Shown piece after piece: positions 16,731-25,469 of a DNA stretch of 64,000 nt. Position 1 is the stretch's first letter; each line of letters opens with the position of its first letter. The DNA is from Streptomyces sp. TSRI0107 (lineage in GTDB: Bacteria; Actinomycetota; Actinomycetes; Streptomycetales; Streptomycetaceae). The DNA lies in contig NZ_LIVZ01000006.1 of NCBI RefSeq assembly GCF_001905845.1, forward strand, positions 248,001-312,000, given 5' to 3'. The notes beneath the pieces are model-generated. The model made no database searches, was not told the DNA's origin, and was given only the letters and a program-made list of their open reading frames with translations. A program made the translations under genes and the position numbers.

Positions 16731-19373
16731 GTGGCGGGCGAGTCCCCCGACAGGTCGAAGCAGCGCGAGTCGTCGGCAGAACCGACGTCGGGGAGCGCGG
16801 GTCCGGTTCCCGAGGCCAGGAGCGAGTCGTCCGACCCGCGCCTCGCGGCCGCCGGCGCGGCCGTCGACACGGCGACGCGGATCCTCTCCGCGAAGGACCT
16901 CGCCGCCGCGCGCGGCAAGGCCGGGCAGGCGTCCGACGACACGGCCGGTGACGAGAAGCTCCGCGCGGCGGTGGCGGCATGGGTCCGCTCGGCGGACGAG
17001 GCTTCCGACGAGGGGCAGGAGGCTTCTCCGGCGGGGGCGGACGACTCCGAGAAGGAGACCGGGGCGGACGGCTCGGCGGAGACGGACGGTTCGGAGACGG
17101 CGGACGGTTCGGGTTCGGGTTCGGGTTCGGGGAAGGCCGAGGACCCGGCGGACGCCAAGGACGCGGCAGAGGACGCCGACGGCCCCGCGGACGCCGGGGA
17201 CTCGAAGGACGCCGAGGACGCGGTGGACGACGCCGACGGCCCCGCGGACGCCAGGGACTCGAAGGACGCCGAGGACGCCAAGGGAAGCGCGGCGGACGCC
17301 GAAGGCTCCGGCGCGGGCGGTACGGTCTCCGAGGGCGGCGCCGAGGCGGCGGATGACGCCGACGGCACCACCGACGCCGAGGACGCGAAGGACGCCAAGG
17401 GAAGCGCGGCGGACGCCGAAGGCTCCGGCGCGGGCGGTACGGCCTCCGAGGGCGGCGCCGAGGCGGCGGACGACGCCGACGACGCCACCGACGCCGAGCA
17501 GGCGGCTGACGCCCGCGAGGAGGCCGAGGACGCCGAGCCCGAGCAGGGCGCCGACGCCGAAGACGGCGCCGCCGACGCGGACGAGGCCGGCACGGACGGA
17601 CGCGACGACGCCGGGGAGCCCGACGCCGACGCCAAGCCCCGCGTCGACCAGCCCACCGCCGTCTTCAAGGCCGTACGGCCGCCCAAGCCCGCCGTGGACC
17701 AGCCGACGACGATGCTGAAGCTCGGCGGCGCCCCGAAGGCGAAGCCCGGTGAGCCCGCGGAGTCCGGCGAGGACGCGCCCGCCGCCAAGGACAGGCCCGT
17801 ACCGGCCACCCCGGCGAAGCCCGGCGCCCCGGCCGAGGGCAAGTCCGCCCCGGCGAAGCCCGGCACCCCGACCGAGGGCAAGCCCGTTCCGGCCGCCCAG
17901 CCGTACCCCGGTGGCTCGCCCAAGAAGGGCAAGCCCGCGGGCGAGGGTGACGCCGAGCGGACCAGCAAGTTCGTCGCGTTGAAGCCGCTGGACGAGCCCG
18001 CCGCGCCGAAGCCGAAGCCGGCGCCCGCGGACGCCACCGCGCCGGTGCCGCAGCTCGGGCCGGAGCGGACGACGCAGCAGCCGCTGCCGCCGAAGCCGCC
18101 GCTGGACCTGCTGGCGGAGCTGACGAACACGCCGCCGCCCCCGCAGACGCCGCTGCGCACCGCCGTGCGCCGGGTGAAGATCTGGACGCCGCTGGTGCTG
18201 CTGCTGGTGGTCGTGTTCGCGGTCGTCCAGTCGATGCGCTCGCTCCCGGCCCCGACCCTCCAGCTCACCGCCGAGGACAGCTACAGCTTCGACGGCGGCA
18301 AGGTCGACATCCCGTGGCCGCAGGACGGCCAGGCCGCCCTCGACGTGCAGGGCATCGGCTCGTTCGGCTCGTCCGGCGAGCAGAAGCCGGTGCCGATCGC
18401 GAGCGTCGCCAAGGTGATGACGGCGTACGTCATCCTCCGGGACCACCCGCTGAAGAGCGGCGAGGAGGGCCCGATGATCAAGATCGACCAGCTGGCGGAG
18501 GACCAGTCCAACGCCGGTCAGGAGTCGACGGTCGACGTCTTCGCGGGCGACGAGATCTCCGAGCGCGAGGCCCTGGAGAGCATTCTCATCGCGTCCGCGA
18601 ACAACGTGGCCCGGCTGCTGGCCCGTTGGGACTCGGGCTCGGAGAAGGACTTCGTGGCGAAGATGAACGCCGCCGCGAAGGACCTCGGCATGACCAACAC
18701 CACGTACACCGACCCGTCGGGCCTGAACGACACCACGGTCAGCACGGCCGTGGACCAGGTGAAGCTCGCCAAGGCCGCGATGACGCAGCCCGCGTTCCGC
18801 GAGGTCGCCGCGATGATGTCGTACGACGACTACAAGGGCCAGAACCACCACAACTGGAACGAGCTCGTCGGCAGCAACAACGTCGTCGGCATCAAGACCG
18901 GCACCACCACCTCCGCCCTCGGCAACCTGGTGTTCGCGGCGAAGAAGGAGATCGACGGCGAGACGCGGACCATCATCGGCGCCGTGGTGCGCCAGCCCGC
19001 CGGCGGCCCGGAGAACACCATCCTCAGCGCCGCGCTGTACCAGAGCGACCTGCTGATCCGGGCCGCGCAGGACGCGCTGGAGCCGGCGACGCTCCTGAAG
19101 AAGGGCGACGTCGTCGGCTACGTGGACGACGGTCTGGGCGGTCGTACCCCGGTGGTCGCCACGAAGGACGTCACCGCGGTCGGCTGGGCGGGCCTGGAGG
19201 TGAAGCTCTCCTTCGCCGCGGACGAGCTGCCGCACACCGCGAAGGCCGGCACCGAGGTCGGCACCCTGACCGTGGGTGACGGAGCCACCGCCGGAGCCGT
19301 GAAGGTGCCGGTCGCCCTCCAGAACGACCTGGTCGAACCGGGCTTCATGGACAAGGTCACCCGTATCGGCTGA
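16731..19373 (+). CDS. D-alanyl-D-alanine carboxypeptidase with long acidic N-terminal domain
   Basis: An 880-residue low-molecular-weight penicillin-binding protein trimming peptidoglycan pentapeptides. GTG 16731 is chosen because GAGGAGG lies five bases upstream. Residues 1-480 are cytoplasmic and disordered: an Asp/Ala/Glu-rich repeat tract (about 110-300) and then Pro/Lys-rich linkers. One membrane segment follows (about 482-503, IWTPLVLLLVVVFAVVQSM). The extracellular domain has the three catalytic boxes, SVAK (Ser about 558), SAN (about 622) and KTGT (about 722). Its position matches SCO4439, whose product acts in spore germination. The acidic domain is far longer than typical dacA proteins. 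Confidence 0.88.
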   Translation: MAGESPDRSKQRESSAEPTSGSAGPVPEARSESSDPRLAAAGAAVDTATRILSAKDLAAARGKAGQASDDTAGDEKLRAAVAAWVRSADEASDEGQEASPAGADDSEKETGADGSAETDGSETADGSGSGSGSGKAEDPADAKDAAEDADGPADAGDSKDAEDAVDDADGPADARDSKDAEDAKGSAADAEGSGAGGTVSEGGAEAADDADGTTDAEDAKDAKGSAADAEGSGAGGTASEGGAEAADDADDATDAEQAADAREEAEDAEPEQGADAEDGAADADEAGTDGRDDAGEPDADAKPRVDQPTAVFKAVRPPKPAVDQPTTMLKLGGAPKAKPGEPAESGEDAPAAKDRPVPATPAKPGAPAEGKSAPAKPGTPTEGKPVPAAQPYPGGSPKKGKPAGEGDAERTSKFVALKPLDEPAAPKPKPAPADATAPVPQLGPERTTQQPLPPKPPLDLLAELTNTPPPPQTPLRTAVRRVKIWTPLVLLLVVVFAVVQSMRSLPAPTLQLTAEDSYSFDGGKVDIPWPQDGQAALDVQGIGSFGSSGEQKPVPIASVAKVMTAYVILRDHPLKSGEEGPMIKIDQLAEDQSNAGQESTVDVFAGDEISEREALESILIASANNVARLLARWDSGSEKDFVAKMNAAAKDLGMTNTTYTDPSGLNDTTVSTAVDQVKLAKAAMTQPAFREVAAMMSYDDYKGQNHHNWNELVGSNNVVGIKTGTTTSALGNLVFAAKKEIDGETRTIIGAVVRQPAGGPENTILSAALYQSDLLIRAAQDALEPATLLKKGDVVGYVDDGLGGRTPVVATKDVTAVGWAGLEVKLSFAADELPHTAKAGTEVGTLTVGDGATAGAVKVPVALQNDLVEPGFMDKVTRIG
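17274..17479 (+). repeat. 117-bp-period direct repeat within the acidic domain
   Basis: About 89 bases starting GACGCCAAGGGAAGCGCGG recur with only two changes, beginning at 17274 and at 17391. They encode AKGSAADAEGSGAGG, then SEGGAEAADDAD. A shorter 57-bp repeat (DADGPADA-DSKDAEDA) precedes it at about 17171 and 17228. The repeats explain the low-complexity domain and predict length variation between strains. Confidence 0.8.
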
Positions 19374-19390
19374 TCACCCCTCGCCCGCCC

Positions 19391-19433
19391 GCACCCCGTC
19401 GGGGGCCCACCAGGGAGCCCCCCGGCGGGGTGC
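19391..19433 (+). terminator. Terminator after the DD-carboxypeptidase gene
   Basis: GCACCCCGTCGGGGG (19391-19405) can pair with CCCCCCGGCGGGGTGC (19418-19433), giving a stem of about 15 bp with one mismatch. It starts 18 bases after the stop codon. Confidence 0.75.
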
Positions 19434-19572
19434 GTGCTAGCGTCACGAATCGGGACAGGCCGCCCGCGTACGGGGACGCGGACGGAACTCCCGGAGACCC
19501 TGCCGGGAACGGTCGGCGAACACGGACCACGCGGCCGAGAACAGAAGAACGGGACACGGGGAGTGCCTTCAG

Positions 19573-21399
19573 GTGGCCACTGCGGAGCCGACACGCACCG
19601 ACGAGACCGGTCCGGGCCCGGGAGACGGCCCGCGAATACGCGTACCCGCGACACCGGAGGAACCCGGCGGCGGCAACCCGGTGGTCGCCGCCGTCCGTGA
19701 CCGGGTGACGCGCCATCCCGTGCTGTTCGTCACCGCCGTGGCCGGCGTCCTGCACCTCGTCTGGTTCTTCACTTTCGCGAACAGCGGCGGCGATCTCGCC
19801 GCCCAGGACGCCTGGGCGGAGTTCGTCGGCCGGCACCCCGACTCGGCGTACAACCTCGCCTGGTACGGCGGCATGCACCCGGTGTCGTACAGCGTGGTCT
19901 CGCCGTATCTGATGTCGGTCCTCGGCGTCCGTACGACGATGATGATCGCCGGGACGCTGTCGGCGGGCCTGCTCACGCTGATCCTGATCCGCAGCCGGGT
20001 CGTCCGCAAGCCGCTGTGGCCCGCGCTGGCGGGCGTGTTCGGGCTGCTGGGCAACGCGGCCTCCGGCCGGGTCACCTTCGGGCTCGGCACGCTGTTCGCC
20101 CTCGCGGCGGTGGCGGCGGTGTTCTGCTGGCCGTACCGCTGGCGCTACAAGCGCTGGGCGAAGGCGCTGTGCGCGGCTCCGCTGGCCGCGCTGGCCACGA
20201 TGTCGTCGCCGGTGGCGGGCCTGTTCGTGGGTCTGGTCGCGGCGGCGCTGTTCCTGCAGAAGCGGCGGCCGGGCGCGTGGGCGCTGGGCCTCGGTCCGAG
20301 CGCGGTCGTCGCGGTCTCGGCGTGGGCGTTCCCGTTCTCCGGCACCCAGCCGATGTCGTTCGGCTCGGCCGCGCTGCCGATGCTGTACGCGGTGCTCGTC
20401 TTCCTGCTGGTCCCGCGCGAGTGGACGACCGTGCGCATCACGTCGGCGGTCTACTTCCTCGCCGTCCTGCTCGTCTGGCTGATCAGCTCGCAGATCGGCT
20501 CGAACGTCACCCGGCTGTCGATGCTGTTCGCGGGTGTCGCGCTGGTGGCGGCGCTGCCGTTCGCGGTGCCGCGTTCCCGGAAGTGGTACGCGATCGTCCT
20601 CGCCTTCGCCGGCTTCGTCGGCTGGATCGGCTTCAAGTCGGTCGACGACGTGGTGAACACCACGCCGCGCGCCTCCTGGGCCCGCGAGCTGGCACCGCTC
20701 GTCAACGAGTTGCAGGACGTCGGCGCCGACAAGGGCCGCGTCGAGGTGGTCCCGGCCCGCTCGCACCGCGAGGCCTCCGCGCTCGCCCCGTACGTCAACC
20801 TGGCCCGCGGCTGGAACCGCCAGGCCGACATGGAGCGCAACCCGCTCTTCTACGACGACACCCTCAACTCGGCCAACTACCACCTGTGGCTCAAGCGCTG
20901 GGCGGTCCACTTCGTGGTGCTGCCGAAGGACGAGCCGGACGGCGACGGCGGCCAGCGCGAGCGCGAGCTGGTGCAGCGCGGCCTGCCCTACCTGGAGCAG
21001 ATCTGGGGCGACGCCAACTGGCAGCTGTTCCGGGTCGTCGAACCGGCCCCGCTCGCCGACCCGCCCGCCACGGTGGAGCGCGCCGAGCAGGGCGAGATGA
21101 CCCTGAAGGTCAGTGAGCCCGGCCGGGTCCTCATACGGGTCCCCTACTCCCCCTGGCTGAAGCTGGTCGACGCCGACGGCAAGGGCGTCGAATGGCCCCG
21201 GGAGACCGAGGCGTCCAAGGACCGCCCGGACGGGGAGCCCAGGACGTACGACAACGTCGACGGCTGTCTGATGGAGACGGAGGAGGACGACGAGGGCGAC
21301 AAGTGGACGGTCCTCCTCGCGCCCCGCGCGGGCACCTACCGGCTGGCCGCGCCGTACGGCTGGCCCCGCGGGACGCCGTGCCCGGAGGAGCTGCGCTGA
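19573..21399 (+). CDS. Multipass membrane protein, C-terminal extracytoplasmic domain
   Basis: A 608-residue protein with about ten hydrophobic segments between residues 45 and 360 (for example VLFVTAVAGVLHLVWFF and LYAVLVFLLVPREW), then a soluble domain of about 250 residues. Early loop residues NSGGDLAAQDAWAEFV, with acidic residues after the first membrane segment, recall GT-C glycosyltransferase-like architecture. No motif proves activity. The GTG at 19573 is the first good start and an Asp/Pro-rich tail precedes the first membrane segment. It is probably part of the conserved chromosomal core beside the DD-carboxypeptidase. Function unknown. Confidence 0.75.
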   Translation: MATAEPTRTDETGPGPGDGPRIRVPATPEEPGGGNPVVAAVRDRVTRHPVLFVTAVAGVLHLVWFFTFANSGGDLAAQDAWAEFVGRHPDSAYNLAWYGGMHPVSYSVVSPYLMSVLGVRTTMMIAGTLSAGLLTLILIRSRVVRKPLWPALAGVFGLLGNAASGRVTFGLGTLFALAAVAAVFCWPYRWRYKRWAKALCAAPLAALATMSSPVAGLFVGLVAAALFLQKRRPGAWALGLGPSAVVAVSAWAFPFSGTQPMSFGSAALPMLYAVLVFLLVPREWTTVRITSAVYFLAVLLVWLISSQIGSNVTRLSMLFAGVALVAALPFAVPRSRKWYAIVLAFAGFVGWIGFKSVDDVVNTTPRASWARELAPLVNELQDVGADKGRVEVVPARSHREASALAPYVNLARGWNRQADMERNPLFYDDTLNSANYHLWLKRWAVHFVVLPKDEPDGDGGQRERELVQRGLPYLEQIWGDANWQLFRVVEPAPLADPPATVERAEQGEMTLKVSEPGRVLIRVPYSPWLKLVDADGKGVEWPRETEASKDRPDGEPRTYDNVDGCLMETEEDDEGDKWTVLLAPRAGTYRLAAPYGWPRGTPCPEELR

Positions 21400-21639
21400 G
21401 CCGGCTCGGCGCAGCTCGCCGACGCAGGTGTCGGTGCCGGGGACGGTCGGGACGAACGGGGCGACCAGCTCCACCCGCCCGACCTCGGTGCCGAGGTCCG
21501 CGAAGTGCTCCTCTGCTGGAGTGGCTGCGCGGCCGGTACCTGCCGAAGCGGCTGGGGAACGAGCTCGGCCCGCTGCCGCGGTGACTCGGTGTCGACGACC
21601 TGGAGGACGAGACCGGCGTAGGGGTGGTCGAGGGCGTGG

Positions 21640-21890
21640 ATGCCGCGGGGCCCGGCGGCGCGGGTGGTGCACGTCGCGGCCCGGGACAGCCACTTCGGCG
21701 CCCTGGAGGACGCGGACTTCACCACCTGGCAGTCGGTCCTGGACGTCAACCCGCTCGGCACCCTGCGGATGACCCGGGCGTGCCTGCCCGACCTGACGTG
21801 GCGGACGCGGCGGTCTTCCTGTCCTCGGACCGGTCGAGGGCCATCACGGGGCAGTCGCTGCTGGTGAACGCGGGGGAGCTGATGCGCTGA
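21640..21890 (+). pseudogene. Short-chain dehydrogenase remnant
   Basis: Two SDR pieces lie in different frames. One frame encodes HVAARDSHFGALEDADFTTW and VLDVNPLGTLRMTRACLPDL, the region after the NADP site. At about 21796 the similarity jumps to another frame encoding ADAAVFLSSDRSRAITGQSL and LVNAGELMR, the usual SDR C terminus, ending at TGA 21888-21890. The cofactor-binding N terminus and the catalytic Ser-Tyr-Lys segment are absent. The 240 bases upstream (21400-21640) hold no convincing gene. Confidence 0.75.
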
Positions 21891-22051
21891 GGACTCGCCA
21901 TTCGAGTTCATGTGCGTGAACGAGAGTCACCGCACCGAACAATTTTACTACCCCTTGACCTTCCACTTCCTTGTCGTGCCCGAGTCACCCCACTCACGAT
22001 GAGCGGGCCGTTCACAAGGCGGACCCTGGGCGGACCCTGGAAGGGTGGCAC

Positions 22052-23620
22052 ATGAACAGTCTCGACTGGGCCGTGCTCATCGGCTACTTCGGCGTGATGG
22101 TGGCGATCGGCGTCTGGTCACACAAACGCGTGGACAACGTCAGTGACTTCTTCACCGCCGGCGGCAAGATGCCGTGGTGGCTCTCCGGCATCTCGCACCA
22201 CATGTCGGGCTACAGCGCGGTGATGTTCACGGGCTACGCGGGCATCGCCTACACCTACGGCGTCACCTCGTTCGTGACCTGGTCCTTCCCCATCGCGCTG
22301 GGCATCGCCATCGGCTCCAAGCTGTTCGCCCCGCGCATCAACCGGCTCCGCTCCCGGCTCCACGTGGCCTCCCCGCTGGAGTACCTGAAGAACCGGTACG
22401 ACCTGAAGACCCAGCAGGCGCTCGCCTGGTCCGGCATGCTGCTGAAGATCGTCGACGTGGGCGCCAAGTGGGCGGCGATCGCGACGCTCCTGTCCGTCTT
22501 CACCGGCATCTCCCTGAACCAGGGCATCCTCATCACCGGCACCATCACGGCCGTCTACTGCACGATCGGCGGCCTGTGGGCGGACGCGCTGACCGAGCTG
22601 GGCCAGTTCGTGATCCAGTTCCTGGCCGGCATCGCGATGTTCATCGCGGTGATCATGGAGCTGAACGACAAGGGCATCGGGTTCCTCGGCGCCTGGGACG
22701 AGCCCGAACTCCAGGGCCACGGCGAGCCGCTGGTCGGCCCGTACGGCACCGTCTTCCTCCTGGCCTTCCTCTTCATCAAGCTGTTCGAGTACAACGGCGG
22801 CATGCTCAACCAGGCCCAGCGCTACATGGCCACGTCCAGCGCGTACGAGGCCGAGCGCTCCGCACGCCTGTCGGCGATCCTCTGGCTGGTGTGGCCGCTG
22901 GTCCTGTTCTTCCCCATGTGGATGTCGCCGCTGCTGGTCGAGTCGCAGAAGACGGACGGCTCGGACTCGTACGGCCTCATGACCGAACAGCTGCTCCCGC
23001 ACGGCCTGCTGGGCCTCGTCATCGTCGGCTTCTTCTCCCACACGATGGCCATGTGCTCCTCCGACGCCAACGCCATCGCCGCCGTCTTCACCCGGGACTG
23101 CGCGCCGGTGCTGTGGCGGCGGGCGCGGGCCTGGAGCGAGGGGCAGGGCCTGCGGGTCGCCCGAGTCACCACCGTCGTCTTCCTCGGCCTGTCCATGGCG
23201 GCGGCCACCCAGGTCAACTCCCCCACGTTCGGCGACATCATCACCGTCGTCATCAAGTGGGTCGCCGGTCTGATGGGCCCCATGGCCATCCCGATGATGC
23301 TCGGCCTGCTGCGGCCCTTCCGCCGCTCCGGCCCCACCGCGGCCCTCACCAGCTGGGCGGTCGGCCTGTTCGCCTTCTGGCTGGTGAACTACCCCATCCA
23401 CTGGAACATCGACGGCGGCGTCCCGCTCCAGTACCAGGTGTCGATCCCGCTCGCGGTCTCCCTCGTCCTCTACATCGTCGTCGGCTACCTGAAGCCGGAG
23501 GACACCCCGGAGCGCCTGGCCATCATCGAACGCATCAACACCGACGGCGACGACACCGGCGCCGCGGCGGCGATCCCGGCCCAGCAGGACGGCGCGCCGG
23601 GTGTGACGGTCAAGGACTGA
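22052..23620 (+). CDS. Sodium:solute symporter (SSS) family transporter
   Basis: A 522-residue transporter with about 13 membrane segments. It has FFTAGGKMPWWLSGISHHMSG, the SSS signature opening segment, and HTMAMCSSDANAIAAVFTRD late in the protein. The start MNSLDWAVLIGYFGVM at 22052 is preceded by AAGGGTGG. Family members move sugars, amino acids or organic acids with sodium; the pattern is closest to the sugar/sialic-acid branch, but the substrate is not determined. A large inverted repeat follows 12 bases after the stop. Confidence 0.88.
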   Translation: MNSLDWAVLIGYFGVMVAIGVWSHKRVDNVSDFFTAGGKMPWWLSGISHHMSGYSAVMFTGYAGIAYTYGVTSFVTWSFPIALGIAIGSKLFAPRINRLRSRLHVASPLEYLKNRYDLKTQQALAWSGMLLKIVDVGAKWAAIATLLSVFTGISLNQGILITGTITAVYCTIGGLWADALTELGQFVIQFLAGIAMFIAVIMELNDKGIGFLGAWDEPELQGHGEPLVGPYGTVFLLAFLFIKLFEYNGGMLNQAQRYMATSSAYEAERSARLSAILWLVWPLVLFFPMWMSPLLVESQKTDGSDSYGLMTEQLLPHGLLGLVIVGFFSHTMAMCSSDANAIAAVFTRDCAPVLWRRARAWSEGQGLRVARVTTVVFLGLSMAAATQVNSPTFGDIITVVIKWVAGLMGPMAIPMMLGLLRPFRRSGPTAALTSWAVGLFAFWLVNYPIHWNIDGGVPLQYQVSIPLAVSLVLYIVVGYLKPEDTPERLAIIERINTDGDDTGAAAAIPAQQDGAPGVTVKD

Positions 23621-23632
23621 CGAAGCGACCCC

Positions 23633-23712
23633 GGAACCTTTGGGCCACGGAGAACGCGGAGAGCCGTGCCCCGCCGGGGGTCTCAGGCTCTCGGCAGTGG
23701 CCCAAAGGTTCC
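23633..23712 (+). terminator. Large hairpin after the symporter gene, also a dispersed-repeat motif
   Basis: GGAACCTTTGGGCCAC (23633-23648) is perfectly inverted at 23697-23712 (16 bp). The 48 bases between hold a second pair (GAGAGCC with GGCTCTC), so the RNA would form a long branched stem. It separates the symporter from the next gene and can act as a terminator. A close relative of both arms occurs at 42034-42049 and 42098-42113. Confidence 0.75.
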
Positions 23713-23835
23713 ATCGCGTTTTCGGCATGTTGCCCGGTGCGGCTGAAAGCACCCGGTTCTTCCCCTGAACCGACCGTTCCCGTTCGATTACAGTGCTCGC
23801 GTCGTACGTGTGGGCGGTGTCCTGGGGAGGTCTGG

Positions 23836-24951
23836 GTGGGTGCGACAGCCGGGGCCGTCTGGGGGCGGGCCGAGCAGCAGGACTTCCGGAGCAGGGTGCG
23901 CGGCACGTTGCTGGGTGTGGCCGTCGGGGACGCGCTCGGGGCGCCGGTCGACGGGCTGGGGATCGAGGAGATCCGGGAGGCGTACGGCGCGGAGGGCGTC
24001 GTGGACCTCGTGCCCGCGTACGGGCGGCGCGGCGCCGTCACGCATCTCACGCAGCTCACCCTGTTCAGCGTGGACGGGCTGATACGCGCCCAGGTGCGGC
24101 GCGACACCGGCGCCTGGCATCCGCCGACCGATCTGCACCGGGCGTATCTGCGCTGGGCGGCGACCCAGCGGGACTGGGGGCCGGACGAGCGGCGCAAGGA
24201 CAACGGGTGGCTCGCGCGGGAGGAGTGGCTGTACGCCCGCCGGGACCCCGCCCGCTCGCTGCTGATCGGGTTCGGCGACGAGGTCATGGGGACGCTGGGC
24301 GCGCCGAAGAACCCCGGTGAGGCCGGGCCGGAGGCCGCCGCCCGGTCCGCTCCGTTCGGGCTGCTCGTCGGGTGGGAGCCGCAGCTCGTCGTGCAGCTGG
24401 CGATGGAGTGCGCGGCGCAGAGCCACGGGCACCCCGTCGCCTCGCTCGCGGCCGGCGCGTACGCCGTCGTCGTGCACGGGCTGGCCCGGGGCGAGAGCCT
24501 GGACGGTGCCGTGCAGCGGGCGCTCGTGATGCTGGCGGCACGGCCGGGGCACGAGCCGGTGTCGACCGGGCTGCAGCTGGCGCTGGGCGCGGTCCGGCAG
24601 GGGATTCCGACGCCGGGGAGGGTGGAGGAACTGGCCGGGGACGGAACGGCCGAGGCCGTGCTCTCCGCCGCCCTCTACTGCGCCCTCGTCGGCGAGGACG
24701 TACGCCACGGCCTCCGCCTCGCCGTCAACCACGGCGGCCCCTCCGCCACCACCGCCGCCCTCGCCGGCGGCCTCCTCGGCGCCCTGCACGGCGAGACGGC
24801 CCTGCCCCCGGCCTGGGTGGCCGAGCTGGAGGGCCGTCCGACCCTGCTGGAACTCGCCGACGACTTCGCCATGGAGATGACCCAGGGCCCGGCGCTGCAC
24901 AGCCCCGCGGGGGCCGCCCCCGCCTGGCTGGCGCGGTATCCCAGGGGGTGA
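23836..24951 (+). CDS. ADP-ribosylglycohydrolase-family protein with degenerate metal sites
   Basis: A 371-residue protein of the ADP-ribosylglycohydrolase (DraG/ARH) fold: FRSRVRGTLLGVAVGDALGAP at the start, an all-helical core, and AVNHGGPSATTAALAGGLLGAL near the end. Active enzymes have TDDT in the second motif and GGDSD in the last, both binding two magnesium ions. Here they read THLT and GGPSA, so three metal-ligand aspartates are lost; the first motif GDALG is kept. It is probably a non-catalytic ADP-ribose or nucleotide binder. GTG 23836 follows GGGGAGG. Confidence 0.8.
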   Translation: MGATAGAVWGRAEQQDFRSRVRGTLLGVAVGDALGAPVDGLGIEEIREAYGAEGVVDLVPAYGRRGAVTHLTQLTLFSVDGLIRAQVRRDTGAWHPPTDLHRAYLRWAATQRDWGPDERRKDNGWLAREEWLYARRDPARSLLIGFGDEVMGTLGAPKNPGEAGPEAAARSAPFGLLVGWEPQLVVQLAMECAAQSHGHPVASLAAGAYAVVVHGLARGESLDGAVQRALVMLAARPGHEPVSTGLQLALGAVRQGIPTPGRVEELAGDGTAEAVLSAALYCALVGEDVRHGLRLAVNHGGPSATTAALAGGLLGALHGETALPPAWVAELEGRPTLLELADDFAMEMTQGPALHSPAGAAPAWLARYPRG

Positions 24952-24987
24952 CCTGCCGCCGCCCGGCCGCCGCTGCCCCGCGGGCGC

Positions 24988-25407
24988 TCAGGTCCGGGCC
25001 GCCGGCCGGCCGGCCGTCCTCAGCCAAGGCGCCAGCTGGACCGCCCCGAACGTCACCTCCACCACGAGGAAGACCCACAGCAGGCGGAACGCGCCCTCGC
25101 TCAGCGCGTAGGCCTGCCAGGCCGCGAACAGGACGCGCGAGGCGCTGTCGAGGAGGCCGTGCAGCGGCAGAGGCCGGAGGATGCGCAGGATGGCCCAGAT
25201 GACGATCACCGAGCCCATGAGGTTGGCGTACAGGGTCTGCGTGGAGTCCAGTGGCGGGAGCGCGCCGAGGCCGAGGCCGGTGCTCGTCGCGTTCAGGAGG
25301 TCGTGGAGCACGGCGTAGGTCCAGGGCGTGGCGAAGCCGGCGGTGACGATCAGGTCGTACCAGGCGCTGGCGCGAACAAGGCGCAGATAAGCGGGAGTTG
25401 CTGTCAT
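24988..25407 (-). CDS. Small integral membrane protein, MerR-regulated
   Basis: A 139-residue protein with four hydrophobic segments (about 15-32, 58-77, 83-103 and 108-128). I do not recognise the family with certainty. It starts almost at the predicted transcription start of a MerR-type promoter shared with the divergent merR gene, so it is the probable target of that regulator. Confidence 0.65.
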   Translation of the reverse strand: MTATPAYLRLVRASAWYDLIVTAGFATPWTYAVLHDLLNATSTGLGLGALPPLDSTQTLYANLMGSVIVIWAILRILRPLPLHGLLDSASRVLFAAWQAYALSEGAFRLLWVFLVVEVTFGAVQLAPWLRTAGRPAART

Positions 25408-25415
25408 GACGTCGC

Positions 25416-25449
25416 ACGCTAAACACTGGACTACGCTCCAAGGTCAAGT
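25416..25449 (-). promoter_or_regulatory. MerR-type promoter with overlong spacer
   Basis: On the minus strand, CTTGACC (complement of 25442-25448) forms a -35. The imperfect dyad CTTGGA-N6-TCCAGT lies downstream, and TAGCGT (complement of 25416-25421) could be the -10, with about 20 bases between. MerR activators act by untwisting such long spacers. Transcription would begin within a few bases of the ATG at 25407, giving a leaderless or nearly leaderless mRNA. Confidence 0.6.
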
Positions 25450-25469
25450 CCGGCGGGGAGGACACGGCT

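Noticed and set aside
16617..19235. 872-codon minus-strand frame opposite the DD-carboxypeptidase
   Set aside because: Arg/Gly-rich antisense shadow; the + strand carries SVAK, SAN and KTGT motifs.
21400..21639. Minus-strand frame encoding VGRVELVAPFVPTVPGTDTC
   Set aside because: Looks protein-like for about 35 residues but matches no family I can name and has no start or context.
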